From assembly GCA_035286745.1 (NCBI GenBank), contig DATECU010000049.1, positions 1-17,907 on the forward strand: 17,907 nt of DNA, given 5' to 3'. Shown here piece by piece: positions 1-6,609 of the stretch; within the stretch, counting starts at the first letter, position 1, and every line of letters begins with the position of its first letter. Source of the DNA: DATECU01 sp035286745. GTDB lineage: Bacteria; Acidobacteriota; Vicinamibacteria; Fen-336. Under the pieces are notes generated by a model. That model did no database searches. It was not told the DNA's origin and saw nothing but the letters and a program-made list of their open reading frames with translations. A program made the position numbers and the translations under genes.

Positions 1-130
1 GGCAGGTGCGGCAGGTGACCTTGGCCACCTCGCTCGCCGTCATGCTGGCCACGTCGTGGTTCATGAGCAGACGGCAGCGGGGACAGTAGTCGTCGATGAC
101 GTCGCCCAGCCTCAGAGGTCGATCCCCCAT
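1..130 (-). CDS. Zinc-ribbon-like protein, N-terminal part only
   Basis: This minus-strand gene begins with ATG at 130-128 and runs off the left edge, so only about 43 residues are seen. They begin MGDRPLRLGDVIDDY and contain CPRC near residue 16, then 24 residues, then CRTC at the edge. Two CxxC pairs are typical of a small structural zinc-ribbon. A GGGGAGG ribosome binding site lies 6 bases upstream and a TATACT -10 element further up (148-153), so the start is well supported. Small proteins of this kind are common and uncharacterised in GC-rich bacteria; I cannot give a function. It is transcribed away from the EAL gene, and the two share a compact divergent promoter region. The reading frame and start are secure; zinc binding is inferred from the cysteine pairs. 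Confidence 0.75.
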   Translation of the reverse strand, partial: MGDRPLRLGDVIDDYCPRCRLLMNHDVASMTASEVAKVTCRTC

Positions 131-147
131 GGCGCCTCCCCGCCGGG

Positions 148-153
148 AGTATA
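148..153 (-). promoter_or_regulatory. -10 element of the leftward zinc-ribbon gene
   Basis: On the minus strand the sequence reads TATACT, a 5/6 match to the sigma-70 -10 consensus, 17 bases upstream of the ATG at 130. The matching -35 region (GCTTTT, about 17 bases further up) is poor. A small inverted repeat, GCGCC-AAA-GGCGC at 154-166, touches this element and also sits next to the -35 of the rightward gene, so it could be an operator serving both directions. Confidence 0.45.
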
Positions 154-167
154 GCGCCAAAGGCGCG

Positions 168-196
168 TTGAAAAGCGGCCGTGGGGTGCCTAGAAT
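168..196 (+). promoter_or_regulatory. Sigma-70-type promoter of the EAL/WYL operon
   Basis: TTGAAA at 168-173 and TAGAAT at 191-196 are separated by exactly 17 bases, a strong match to the housekeeping promoter pattern. Transcription would start near 203, giving a leader of only about 16 bases before the proposed TTG start at 219. The same TAGAAT hexamer recurs just upstream of queF. Confidence 0.6.
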
Positions 197-218
197 CCCA
201 AGGAGAGAGAGGCCCCGA

Positions 219-1496
219 TTGAGCACAGCCCAGGCCGACTACTACCGGCTCCGCACCGAGTGGCTTCGCTTCAAGAGCCAGTTGTTCGACGCCCTGACCG
301 GTTTGCCGGCGCTGCCCGCCGTGATCGAGGACGTGCGACGGGTGGTGGAGGCGCGCGGCGGAGTCGAGGTGCTGTATCTCGACCTGGGCCGCTCCGGCCT
401 CCACGAGATGGCCCACGGCTGGGCCGCCTACGACGAGGCGGTGCGCGAGTTCGCGCAGCTTCTCCTCTCCTCGCGAGAGTCCGGCGCGCTGGGAACCCAC
501 GACGTCGTCTGCCTGCTCAGCGTGCGCTCCGACCGCTTCATCGCCTTCCTGGCCGAAGAGGATCCCCGCAGCCCGGGTGTCGGCGGGCGGCGCGAGCGCC
601 TGCTGGCCTGGCTGCGCAAGCGCCTGGAGGGCGTCAACCACGGAAGCCTGCTGCGCGCCTGCGGCTTCTCTTCCGGCCACGCCTGGGTCGGCGCCGATCC
701 CATGGTCCGCTGCGAGCGCAGCATTCAGCAGGCGGTGGCCGACGCCATCGTGATGAGTCTGGTGGAACGCGAGGGCACCGAGGTCGCCCGCCGCCGCGAG
801 CTGGCCCGACTCATCGAGGACAGCGGCATCCGCACCGTGTTCCATCCCATCGTGCGGCTGGCTGACGGGTCGGTGATGGGCCACGAGGCGCTCACCCGGC
901 CCCTGGACATGACCTGCTTCGATTCGGTCGAGGACGTGTTCGCCTTTGCCGAGTCCTCCGACCTGCTGATCGAGTTCGAACGCCTGTGTCGCCGCACCGC
1001 CATTCGTTCGGCGGCCTCCATCCCCAACCTGGGCTTGCTGTTCCTGAACGCCTCGGCCCAGGCGGTCGAGGACCCCGACTGGTCGGGGGTGGTGGAGGAG
1101 GCCCTGGCCGGCAGCGGCCTGCACCCCCGGGACGTGGTGGTGGAGATCACCGAACGCGTGGCTATCCATCGTCATGACGAGTTCCAGACCGCGCTTCGGA
1201 CTTTCAAGAGCCGTGGCTATCGGGTGGCCATCGACGACATGGGGGCCGGGTATGCGTCCTTGCAGTCGCTGGCCGCGGTCGAACCCGACTACCTGAAGTT
1301 CGACGTCAGCCTGGTTCGCGACATCGACCGCAGCGGCATCAAACGCAGCTTGCTGGAGTCGCTGCGCCAACTGGCCGGCAAGATCGGCGCCCGGGTCATC
1401 GCCGAGGGGGTGGAACGACCGGAAGAGCTGGAGACCCTTCGCGAGTTGGGGATCGAGCTGGGACAGGGCTTCCACTTCCATCGAGAGCCGGCATGA
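219..1496 (+). CDS. EAL-domain c-di-GMP phosphodiesterase with degenerate GGDEF domain
   Basis: The 425-residue protein has a degenerate GGDEF domain (about 20-185) and an EAL domain (about 200-425). The first keeps the opening signature DALTGLP (24-30), but the active loop reads RSDRF (103-107) in place of GGDEF, so diguanylate cyclase activity is not expected. The EAL domain keeps the residues known to bind metal and c-di-GMP: E223 in EAL, N277, E309, D339-D340, K360, E396 and Q416. It should therefore hydrolyse c-di-GMP to pGpG. No membrane segment or signal peptide is seen, so it is cytoplasmic. The start is taken as TTG at 219 because AAGGAGAG lies at 200-207 and a good promoter lies just upstream; the frame is open further up to 96, which would overlap the divergent gene. 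The stop overlaps the next start (ATGA), so the WYL regulator is translationally coupled. Confidence 0.88.
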   Translation: MSTAQADYYRLRTEWLRFKSQLFDALTGLPALPAVIEDVRRVVEARGGVEVLYLDLGRSGLHEMAHGWAAYDEAVREFAQLLLSSRESGALGTHDVVCLLSVRSDRFIAFLAEEDPRSPGVGGRRERLLAWLRKRLEGVNHGSLLRACGFSSGHAWVGADPMVRCERSIQQAVADAIVMSLVEREGTEVARRRELARLIEDSGIRTVFHPIVRLADGSVMGHEALTRPLDMTCFDSVEDVFAFAESSDLLIEFERLCRRTAIRSAASIPNLGLLFLNASAQAVEDPDWSGVVEEALAGSGLHPRDVVVEITERVAIHRHDEFQTALRTFKSRGYRVAIDDMGAGYASLQSLAAVEPDYLKFDVSLVRDIDRSGIKRSLLESLRQLAGKIGARVIAEGVERPEELETLRELGIELGQGFHFHREPA

Positions 1497-2476
1497 GGAA
1501 TGCCGAGGTCATTCGGCAGTGGCGGATCCTCAAGACCATCGAAGCCGGCCGCCACACCACGACCGGAGCCCTGGCGAAAGAGCACGAGGTCACGGAAAGG
1601 ACCATCCGGCGCGACGTCGAGGCGCTGCAGGAGGCGGGCTTCCCGCTGTACGACGAGTGGCGAAACGGGCGCAAGATCTGGCGGCTGGTCGAGGGTTACA
1701 AGCAGAAGCTCACCCAGAGCTTCACCCTGGCCGAGCTGACCGCCCTCTTCTTCGGCCGCAACCTCATGTCCTTCCTGGGCGGGGCCCCCTTCGCCCAGGA
1801 CCTGGAGTCAGCCTTCGCCAAGATCCGTGAGGCGCTGCCGGCGAAGAGCCTTCCGTACCTGGCCCGGATTCAGGATCTCTTCGCGGCTCGACCCGATCCG
1901 TGGAAGGACTACTCCAAGAAGCAGGACGTGATCGTCTCTCTGATCGACGCTGTCTTGTACCAGCGGCAGGTGCGGATCGACTACTACTCCTTCAATAGTC
2001 GCAAGACCAAGAGCTACACGGTGGACCCCTACCGTCTCGTCTACTATCACGGCGGGCTCTACCTGTACGCCCGGGCCCAGGAGTACGGCGAGGTTCGCAC
2101 CTTCGCCGTGGAACGGGTGGAGAAGATCGAGGTGGGAGAGGAGGGCTTCCAGATCCCCGCCGACTTCAACGTTTCGGAGTACGCTCGCGGAGCCTTCGGC
2201 ATTGCCGGCGGAAGGCCGGAGACGGTGGAGATCGCCTTTGCGGCCGAAATGGCGGGCTACATCCGCGAGCGGGTCTGGCACGAGAGCCAGGTTCTGGAGG
2301 ACGGGCCCGGAGGGTCGGTCATCCTGCGGCTGAGCGTGGCCCCGGGCTTCGAGCTCCAGGCCTGGGTCAAGGGGTTCTTGCCCCACGCGCAGGTGCTGAA
2401 GCCGACATCGCTTCGCGACGCCATCGCCCGCGACCTGGAGAAGGCCCGGGCCAGCTTTCCGGCCCCCAGGCCCTGA
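1493..2476 (+). CDS. HTH/WYL-domain transcriptional regulator
   Basis: This 327-residue protein has a DeoR/HTH_11-like winged helix at about 6-65 (ALAKEHEVTERTIRRDVEAL is the recognition region). A WYL domain follows at about 148-212, then a WCX-type C-terminal extension at about 243-320. In the WYL domain the signature is GGLYLYA (187-193), the usual W of W-Y-L being replaced. WYL domains are ligand-sensing modules that bind nucleic acids or nucleotides and control many bacterial regulators, including those of DNA repair, metabolism and defence. The ATG lies inside the stop region of the EAL gene (4-base overlap), so both are made from one mRNA. Coupling to a c-di-GMP hydrolase suggests that the regulator belongs to the same signalling circuit, but this is inference. 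No defence genes surround it. Confidence 0.9.
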   Translation: MRNAEVIRQWRILKTIEAGRHTTTGALAKEHEVTERTIRRDVEALQEAGFPLYDEWRNGRKIWRLVEGYKQKLTQSFTLAELTALFFGRNLMSFLGGAPFAQDLESAFAKIREALPAKSLPYLARIQDLFAARPDPWKDYSKKQDVIVSLIDAVLYQRQVRIDYYSFNSRKTKSYTVDPYRLVYYHGGLYLYARAQEYGEVRTFAVERVEKIEVGEEGFQIPADFNVSEYARGAFGIAGGRPETVEIAFAAEMAGYIRERVWHESQVLEDGPGGSVILRLSVAPGFELQAWVKGFLPHAQVLKPTSLRDAIARDLEKARASFPAPRP

Positions 2477-2493
2477 GACCGGCGCCGCTGGAG

Positions 2494-2499
2494 TAGAAT
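2494..2499 (+). promoter_or_regulatory. Candidate -10 element upstream of queF
   Basis: TAGAAT lies only 10 bases before the queF ATG (2510), with no Shine-Dalgarno sequence between them. The -35 region is not recognisable. The hexamer and following bases (TAGAATCTCCC) resemble those of the EAL promoter (TAGAATCCC). If used, the mRNA leader would be about 4 bases, so queF would be nearly leaderless. Confidence 0.4.
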
Positions 2500-2509
2500 C
2501 TCCCGCGGC

Positions 2510-2878
2510 ATGGCCGACCTTGAGACTTTTCCCAACAGCCACCCCCGCCGCGACTACACCATCACCCACACCTGTCCCGAATTCACCGCCGTGTGTCCCA
2601 AGACCGGCCAGCCGGACTTCGGCACCCTGCGCATCAGTTATGTGCCGGACGCCCGCTGCGTGGAGCTCAAGAGCCTGAAGCTCTACCTCCAGGCCTATCG
2701 CAACCAGGGCATCTACTACGAGCGGGTGGTCAACGTCATCCTCGACGACCTGGTGCGGGCGCTAGCTCCGCGCCGGCTGACCGTCGAGGGAGACTTCAAC
2801 GTGCGGGGCGGGATCTCGAGCCGCGTGACCGCCAGCTATGAAGCCCCCCGTCGTGCTCCGCGCAGGAGGAAACCTTGA
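2510..2878 (+). CDS. queF: NADPH-dependent 7-cyano-7-deazaguanine (preQ0) reductase
   Basis: QueF reduces the nitrile of preQ0 to the amine preQ1 with two NADPH in queuosine biosynthesis, in the cytoplasm. The 122-residue length fits the short, single-domain (unimodular) class. The nucleophilic cysteine is C29 in FTAVCP and the general acid is D36 in GQPDFG. The family signature ELKSLK is at 52-57, followed by YRNQGIYYE and NVILDDL. The C-terminus is short and very basic (RRAPRRRKP), which is outside the fold. No queC, queD or queE lies in the window, so the pathway is split. The ATG has no ribosome binding site but sits just downstream of a TAGAAT element. Its TGA overlaps the TTG start of the proline dehydrogenase gene. 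Confidence 0.95.
   Translation: MADLETFPNSHPRRDYTITHTCPEFTAVCPKTGQPDFGTLRISYVPDARCVELKSLKLYLQAYRNQGIYYERVVNVILDDLVRALAPRRLTVEGDFNVRGGISSRVTASYEAPRRAPRRRKP
2864..2870 (+). promoter_or_regulatory. Ribosome binding site fixing the TTG start of proline dehydrogenase
   Basis: AGGAGGA lies inside the last codons of queF, 4 bases before TTG at 2875. It is the only strong Shine-Dalgarno sequence near that frame and decides the start. It implies translation from the same mRNA as queF. Confidence 0.75.
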
Positions 2879-3720
2879 GAGCCCTCACCTTCCTGGCCCG
2901 GCGTTTCGTCGCTGGAGAGACACCCGAGGCGGCCATTGCCGTCGGCCAGCGCTTGAAGGCGAAGGGCATCCGGGCCACCTTCGACCAGCTCGGGGAAGAC
3001 GTCAAGGATCGCGAGGCCGCCATCCGCAGCGCCCAGGCCAACAAGCGGCTGCTCGGCCTGATCCCTGACGGGATGGAGAAGAACGTCTCCATCAAGCTCA
3101 CCGTCCTGGGCCTCGACATCTCCAGGGACTTCTGTCTGGAGCAGGTGGCCAGCGTGATCGAGGTGGCCCGTGGGGTCGGCGGTTTTGTGCGCATCGACAT
3201 CGAAGGCTCCAAGCACACCCAGGCCACGGTCGAGGTCTTTCACGAGCTGCGCAAGACCTTCGACAACGTGGGCATGGCGCTCCAGGCCTACCTGCACCGG
3301 ACCGAAGACGACGTGAAGGAGGCGGTGTCGCGCGGGGATCGGGTGCGCTTGTGCAAGGGCGCTTACGCCGAGCCGCCCGAAGTGGCGCTCAAGAAGATGG
3401 ACGACATCCGCGCCAACTTCAGGAAGTGCGCCCATCTGCTGCTGGACCGGGGCAACTACCCGGCGCTCGCGACCCACGACGAGAGTCTGATCCAGGACAG
3501 CCTCGACTACGCCCGCGCGAACCGGATCCCCGCCGACCGCTTCGAGTTCCAGATGCTCTATGGCCTTCGCCCCAAGCGCTGGGAGCAGTTGGTCGCTTCC
3601 GGCAACAACCTGCGCGTCTACGTTCCCTACGGCACCCACTGGTTCCCCTACTTCTACCGCCGGCTCCGCGAGCGGAAGGAGAACGTCTTCTTCGTCCTCA
3701 AGGGGATCCTCAGGGGGTGA
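2875..3720 (+). CDS. Proline dehydrogenase (monofunctional, FAD)
   Basis: The 281-residue protein matches the catalytic barrel of proline dehydrogenase, which oxidises L-proline to pyrroline-5-carboxylate and passes electrons through FAD to the membrane quinone pool. Family motifs appear in order: VSIKLT (71-76), VRIDIEGS (105-112), QAYL (137-140), RLCKGAYAEP (158-167), ATHD (199-202), FEFQMLYG (223-230), RVYVPYG (247-253) and PYFYRRL (258-264), whose paired arginines bind the proline carboxylate in the family. Length fits the short monofunctional type, not the PutA fusion. No P5C dehydrogenase gene is present here. The TTG start overlaps the queF stop in TTGA and has an AGGAGG site. No terminator with a T-tract follows; a repeat element begins 10 bases after the stop. 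Confidence 0.93.
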   Translation: MRALTFLARRFVAGETPEAAIAVGQRLKAKGIRATFDQLGEDVKDREAAIRSAQANKRLLGLIPDGMEKNVSIKLTVLGLDISRDFCLEQVASVIEVARGVGGFVRIDIEGSKHTQATVEVFHELRKTFDNVGMALQAYLHRTEDDVKEAVSRGDRVRLCKGAYAEPPEVALKKMDDIRANFRKCAHLLLDRGNYPALATHDESLIQDSLDYARANRIPADRFEFQMLYGLRPKRWEQLVASGNNLRVYVPYGTHWFPYFYRRLRERKENVFFVLKGILRG

Positions 3721-3729
3721 CGACGGGAC

Positions 3730-3935
3730 CGCAGCGATCAGCAGTCAGCATTCAGCGGAAGAAGGCGAGCCGCCGTCCGCAAAATGCTGTTCGGGCTAGG
3801 ACGCCTCTCCAGCCTCGTGCGTTCCCGTAGCTGATAGCTGATAGCTGATCGCTTGAAGCCGTTCGGGCCAGGTCGCCCCTCCAGCCTCGCGCCCGGCCGT
3901 AGCTGAGTGCTGATAGCTGACGGCTGACTGCTGCT
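3730..3935 (-). repeat. Composite heptamer-repeat element with two 72-bp direct repeats
   Basis: On the plus strand, four heptamers of the form NTCAGCN occupy 3730-3757. Three AGCTGAT heptamers lie at 3829-3849 and five NGCTGAN heptamers at 3901-3935 (the outermost units of the arrays are degenerate). The latter are the reverse complement of the first type, so the ends form an imperfect inverted repeat. Between them, 3789-3860 and 3861-3932 align without gaps as two diverged 72-bp direct repeats, beginning GTTCGGGC and sharing CTCCAGCCTCG and CGTAGCTGA. Read on the minus strand the order is arm, core, arm, core, inverted arm. The element fills nearly the whole gap between the convergent proline dehydrogenase and response-regulator genes. 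A related copy lies at 8733-8840 in the opposite orientation. Possible roles are a miniature mobile repeat or a structured RNA or bidirectional terminator; neither is shown. Confidence 0.8.
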
Positions 3936-3942
3936 GCCGTGC

Positions 3943-5436
3943 TTACGGAAGCTGGTCCTGGTGCAGGCGGTACTCGGCCACGAACAGACGCACCATGCGG
4001 GGGTCGAACTGGGTGCCCGAGCAGGCCTCCAGCTCGGCCAGGGCCGCTTCCGGGGTCCGGCGCACGCCGTAGGTGATCTCCCGGGTCATGGTGTCGAAGG
4101 CCTCGGCCACCGCCACGATCCTCGCGCCTAGCGGGATTTCCTCGCCGGCCAGGCCGACCGGGTAACCGTTGCCGTCCCAGTGCTCGTGATGGGCGTGGAT
4201 CACCGGCAGCACGTCCTCCCACACCGTGATGGGGCGGAGCAGCTCCACCCCTAGAGCGGGGTGTTGCTGCATCAGCTGCCGGCCTTCGTCGGAATCGTAC
4301 GCCTCCGGCTTCAAGGCAAAGGGGTCCACCATGATCTTGCCGATGTCGTGGAGCAACGCCGCGAAGTGGATGTGCCGCCGCTCGATGTCGTTCATGCCCA
4401 AGCGCCGGGTCAGCATGTCGGCCAAGGCCGCCACCCGCCGCGAGTGGCCGGGGCTGAAGTGGTCGGTGCGCTCCAGGCACAGGACCAGGATGTCGGAGAT
4501 GTGGGTGAAGAAGTTGATGGCGCGTTCGTGGGTGAGAGCGTTGTCGATGCCCACCGCCGTCTGGCGGGCCAGAATCCCCAGCACGCTGGTGTCTTCGGGT
4601 CCAAAGGGCTTCCAGGGCCGACCGGCCAGGATCAGCGCGCCCTTCACCACCCCATGTCGCAGGGGGGCGCAAATCCAGCCCGCCTGGCTGGTCGGCATCT
4701 CATCGCAGCGGTGGGAGAACCGCGGGTGGTCCTCGGCCTTGGCCACCACGATGACCTCGTCTCGCTCCGCCGCCAAGGTGGCGATGCCCTCGCTGGGATG
4801 GATGCGGGCGCCCACGATGGCATCGGCGCCGTCGCCGCTGGCCATCTCCACCAAGAGCCCCTCGCCATGCGTCTTGCCGAAGAGGATGACGCGCCCGGCG
4901 GCAGCCCCGGTCAGCTCCTTGGAGGCCCCGACCACCCGCTCCAGCACCCGGTCCACGTGGGCTTCGCCGGTGAGGGTGGCGCCTATCTCGTGGAGGGCCG
5001 TGAGCAGGCGATTCGACTCCTGGAGCTGATCGACCAGCTCCCGGTTCCTCTGGGCCAGCCGGCATCGCTCGCTGCCCTCGCGGACCGAACGCTCGAGCCG
5101 CTTCAGGTCCAACGAGGCCTTGTCCAGGAAGTCGAAGACCCCCACGTGGATGCTCTCGACCGCCGCCTGCATGTCGCCCTGGCCAGTCAGGATGATGACC
5201 TGGGTATCGGGGCTCATGGCCCGCAGTCGTTCGGCGAGTTCCAGCCCGCCCATATCGGGCATGACGAGATCGACGACCGCCACTGGGAAGCTGCCGTCGG
5301 CTGCCCGATCCAGGGCGTCCTGGGCGCTTTTGGCGATGACCGGGTCGAAGTTCCTGTCGCCGAGGATCTCGGCGATGAGAGCGGCGAAGGCCGGCTCGTC
5401 GTCGACGATGAGGACCCGGGCGGGCGCAGGCTCCAT
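3943..5436 (-). CDS. Response regulator: receiver-GAF-HD-GYP c-di-GMP phosphodiesterase
   Basis: The 497-residue protein has a receiver domain (about 6-122) with acidic pair D12-D13, phosphorylation site D56 in VVDLVMPD, T84 and K106. A helical linker (about 123-150), a GAF-like domain (about 150-305) and an HD-GYP domain (about 310-490) follow. The HD-GYP part keeps HSRR (H331), HDIGK (363-367), H392, HAHHEHWDGNGYP (414-426) and a downstream DTMT. HD-GYP enzymes hydrolyse c-di-GMP with a di- or tri-metal centre. Phosphorylation by an unlinked histidine kinase and small-molecule binding by GAF should control it. The start is set at ATG 5436 because a near-perfect promoter lies so close upstream that an ATG at 5448, which overlaps the -10, cannot be used from it. 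No kinase gene is adjacent. Confidence 0.93.
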   Translation of the reverse strand: MEPAPARVLIVDDEPAFAALIAEILGDRNFDPVIAKSAQDALDRAADGSFPVAVVDLVMPDMGGLELAERLRAMSPDTQVIILTGQGDMQAAVESIHVGVFDFLDKASLDLKRLERSVREGSERCRLAQRNRELVDQLQESNRLLTALHEIGATLTGEAHVDRVLERVVGASKELTGAAAGRVILFGKTHGEGLLVEMASGDGADAIVGARIHPSEGIATLAAERDEVIVVAKAEDHPRFSHRCDEMPTSQAGWICAPLRHGVVKGALILAGRPWKPFGPEDTSVLGILARQTAVGIDNALTHERAINFFTHISDILVLCLERTDHFSPGHSRRVAALADMLTRRLGMNDIERRHIHFAALLHDIGKIMVDPFALKPEAYDSDEGRQLMQQHPALGVELLRPITVWEDVLPVIHAHHEHWDGNGYPVGLAGEEIPLGARIVAVAEAFDTMTREITYGVRRTPEAALAELEACSGTQFDPRMVRLFVAEYRLHQDQLP

Positions 5437-5446
5437 GGGTGAGCCC

Positions 5447-5475
5447 ATCGTATGCGCCGGGCAAAAAGGTGTCAA
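5447..5475 (-). promoter_or_regulatory. Sigma-70-type promoter of the HD-GYP response regulator
   Basis: On the minus strand, a perfect TTGACA (5475-5470) and TACGAT (5452-5447) are separated by exactly 17 bases. The predicted transcription start, near 5440, is only about 4 bases before the ATG at 5436, and no Shine-Dalgarno sequence is present. The mRNA is therefore expected to be nearly leaderless. Confidence 0.7.
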
Positions 5476-5516
5476 CGCGAAAGGCCTCTTGATCGCGGTC
5501 GGCTTGACGCCTGCGA

Positions 5517-5522
5517 TAGGAT
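5517..5522 (+). promoter_or_regulatory. Possible -10 element of the dehydrogenase pair
   Basis: TAGGAT lies 14 bases before the ATG at 5537 and 8 bases before an in-frame GTG at 5531. No Shine-Dalgarno sequence is present. TTGACG at 5504-5509 is too close to act as its -35, and no other -35 at the right distance is convincing. The spacing resembles that of the other near-leaderless genes here. Confidence 0.3.
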
Positions 5523-5536
5523 CGCTGCTTGTGCGC

Positions 5537-6598
5537 ATGAAGGCGGCCGTCTACAGAGGGCCCGGTCTTTTCGCGGTCGAGGATGTCCCCGTTCCCGAAA
5601 CCGGGCCCGGCGAACTCCTGGTTCGAGTGGACGCTTGCGGCGTCTGCGTGACCGACATCAAGAAGATCGACAAGGGCCTGCTGAGTGGCCCCCGGGTCTT
5701 CGGTCACGAGATCGCGGGTACCGTGGCCCGGGCCGGGGCCGGCTGCGCCTACCGCGAAGGCGACCGGGTGGTGGTCCACCATCACATCCCTTGCGGCAAC
5801 TGCTTCTACTGCGCCCGTCTGGCCTACGCCCAGTGCGAGGTCTACAAGAAGAACGGCACCACCGCCGGCTTCGAGCCCTCGGGCGGCGGTTTCGCCGAGT
5901 ACGTGAAGGCCTTCGACTGGATCGCCGCCCGCGGCACCATTCGCATTCCCGATGGCGTGCCGCCGGCGGTGGCGTCGTTCGTGGAGCCGGTGAACACCTG
6001 CCTCAAGGCCGTGCGCAAGGCCGCGGTCGGCCGGGGTGAGACGGCGCTGGTGGTGGGGCAGGGACAGATCGGACTTCTCCTCATGCAGCTTTGCCGCTGG
6101 TCGGGGGCGGAGGTCCTCACCTCCGATACCCTGGCCGACCGGCTCGCCATGAGCCGGCGGCTGGGCGCTGCTGCGGCGTTTGACGCCCTGGCCGAAGACG
6201 TGGTGAAGGAGGCCCGGGCGCTGACGGCGGGCCGTGGCGTCGATGTGGCTTTCGTGGCCGCGGTGGGGCCGCAGGCCCTCGATCAGGCGGTTTCCGCCAC
6301 CCGGCCCGGGGGCCGTATCATGGTCTTCGCTGCCACCTCCGCCGGCGAGACGGCGGAGGTGGACCTGGGCCTGCTCTGCACGGCGGAGAAGGACATCCTC
6401 ACCTCGTACAGCGCTTCGGTGGAGGTGCAGGAGTTGGCAGCGCAGTTGGTCTTTCGGGGGGAGGTCAAGGTGGCGGATCTGGTCACCCACAGGTTCCCTC
6501 TCGGGCAGGCCCCCCAGGCCGTGGAGCTGGCTTCGAAGCCGGCGCCGGGTGTGCTCAAGGTGGTGATCGAAACTGGGCCGGGCGGGGAAGTGCGTTGA
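5537..6598 (+). CDS. Zinc-dependent medium-chain dehydrogenase (first of a pair)
   Basis: This 353-residue member of the medium-chain alcohol/polyol dehydrogenase family oxidises an alcohol with NAD(P). The catalytic zinc ligands are C37 in GVCVTD, H57-E58 in FGHE and E150 in the VEP motif. The structural zinc is held by C86, C89, C92 and C100. The cofactor fold shows GQGQIG at 174-179, the middle G of the usual GxGxxG being kept. The substrate cannot be told from sequence; sorbitol, threonine and sugar-phosphate dehydrogenases are the nearest families by style. ATG 5537 gives the standard MKAAV beginning; GTG at 5531, in frame, is an alternative. There is no ribosome binding site. Its stop region touches the next dehydrogenase gene, so the two form an operon. 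Confidence 0.88.
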   Translation: MKAAVYRGPGLFAVEDVPVPETGPGELLVRVDACGVCVTDIKKIDKGLLSGPRVFGHEIAGTVARAGAGCAYREGDRVVVHHHIPCGNCFYCARLAYAQCEVYKKNGTTAGFEPSGGGFAEYVKAFDWIAARGTIRIPDGVPPAVASFVEPVNTCLKAVRKAAVGRGETALVVGQGQIGLLLMQLCRWSGAEVLTSDTLADRLAMSRRLGAAAAFDALAEDVVKEARALTAGRGVDVAFVAAVGPQALDQAVSATRPGGRIMVFAATSAGETAEVDLGLLCTAEKDILTSYSASVEVQELAAQLVFRGEVKVADLVTHRFPLGQAPQAVELASKPAPGVLKVVIETGPGGEVR

Positions 6599-6609
6599 GC
6601 GGAGCCAAG

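Noticed and set aside
1493..2476. The WYL regulator as a sign of a defence island
   Set aside because: WYL proteins often control defence genes, but the neighbours here are an EAL enzyme, queF and proline dehydrogenase, and no nuclease, toxin or phage-related gene is seen.
2471..2510. preQ1 riboswitch before queF
   Set aside because: Only 33 bases separate the WYL stop and the queF start, with a likely -10 element in the middle. There is no room for the aptamer in the leader.
3730..3935. CRISPR array
   Set aside because: The repeated units are 7 bases or 72 bases with no constant repeat and unique-spacer pattern, and no cas gene is present.
3752..4672. A minus-strand frame that translates the 72-bp repeats into similar peptides
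   Set aside because: 72 is a multiple of three, so repeated peptides arise automatically. The rest of the frame is out of phase with the HD-GYP gene and is not protein-like.
4261..5442. A 393-codon open frame on the plus strand opposite the HD-GYP regulator
   Set aside because: It lies wholly antisense to a gene with clear receiver and HD-GYP motifs. Long antisense frames are expected in GC-rich DNA, and its translation shows no domain-like pattern and has a biased composition.
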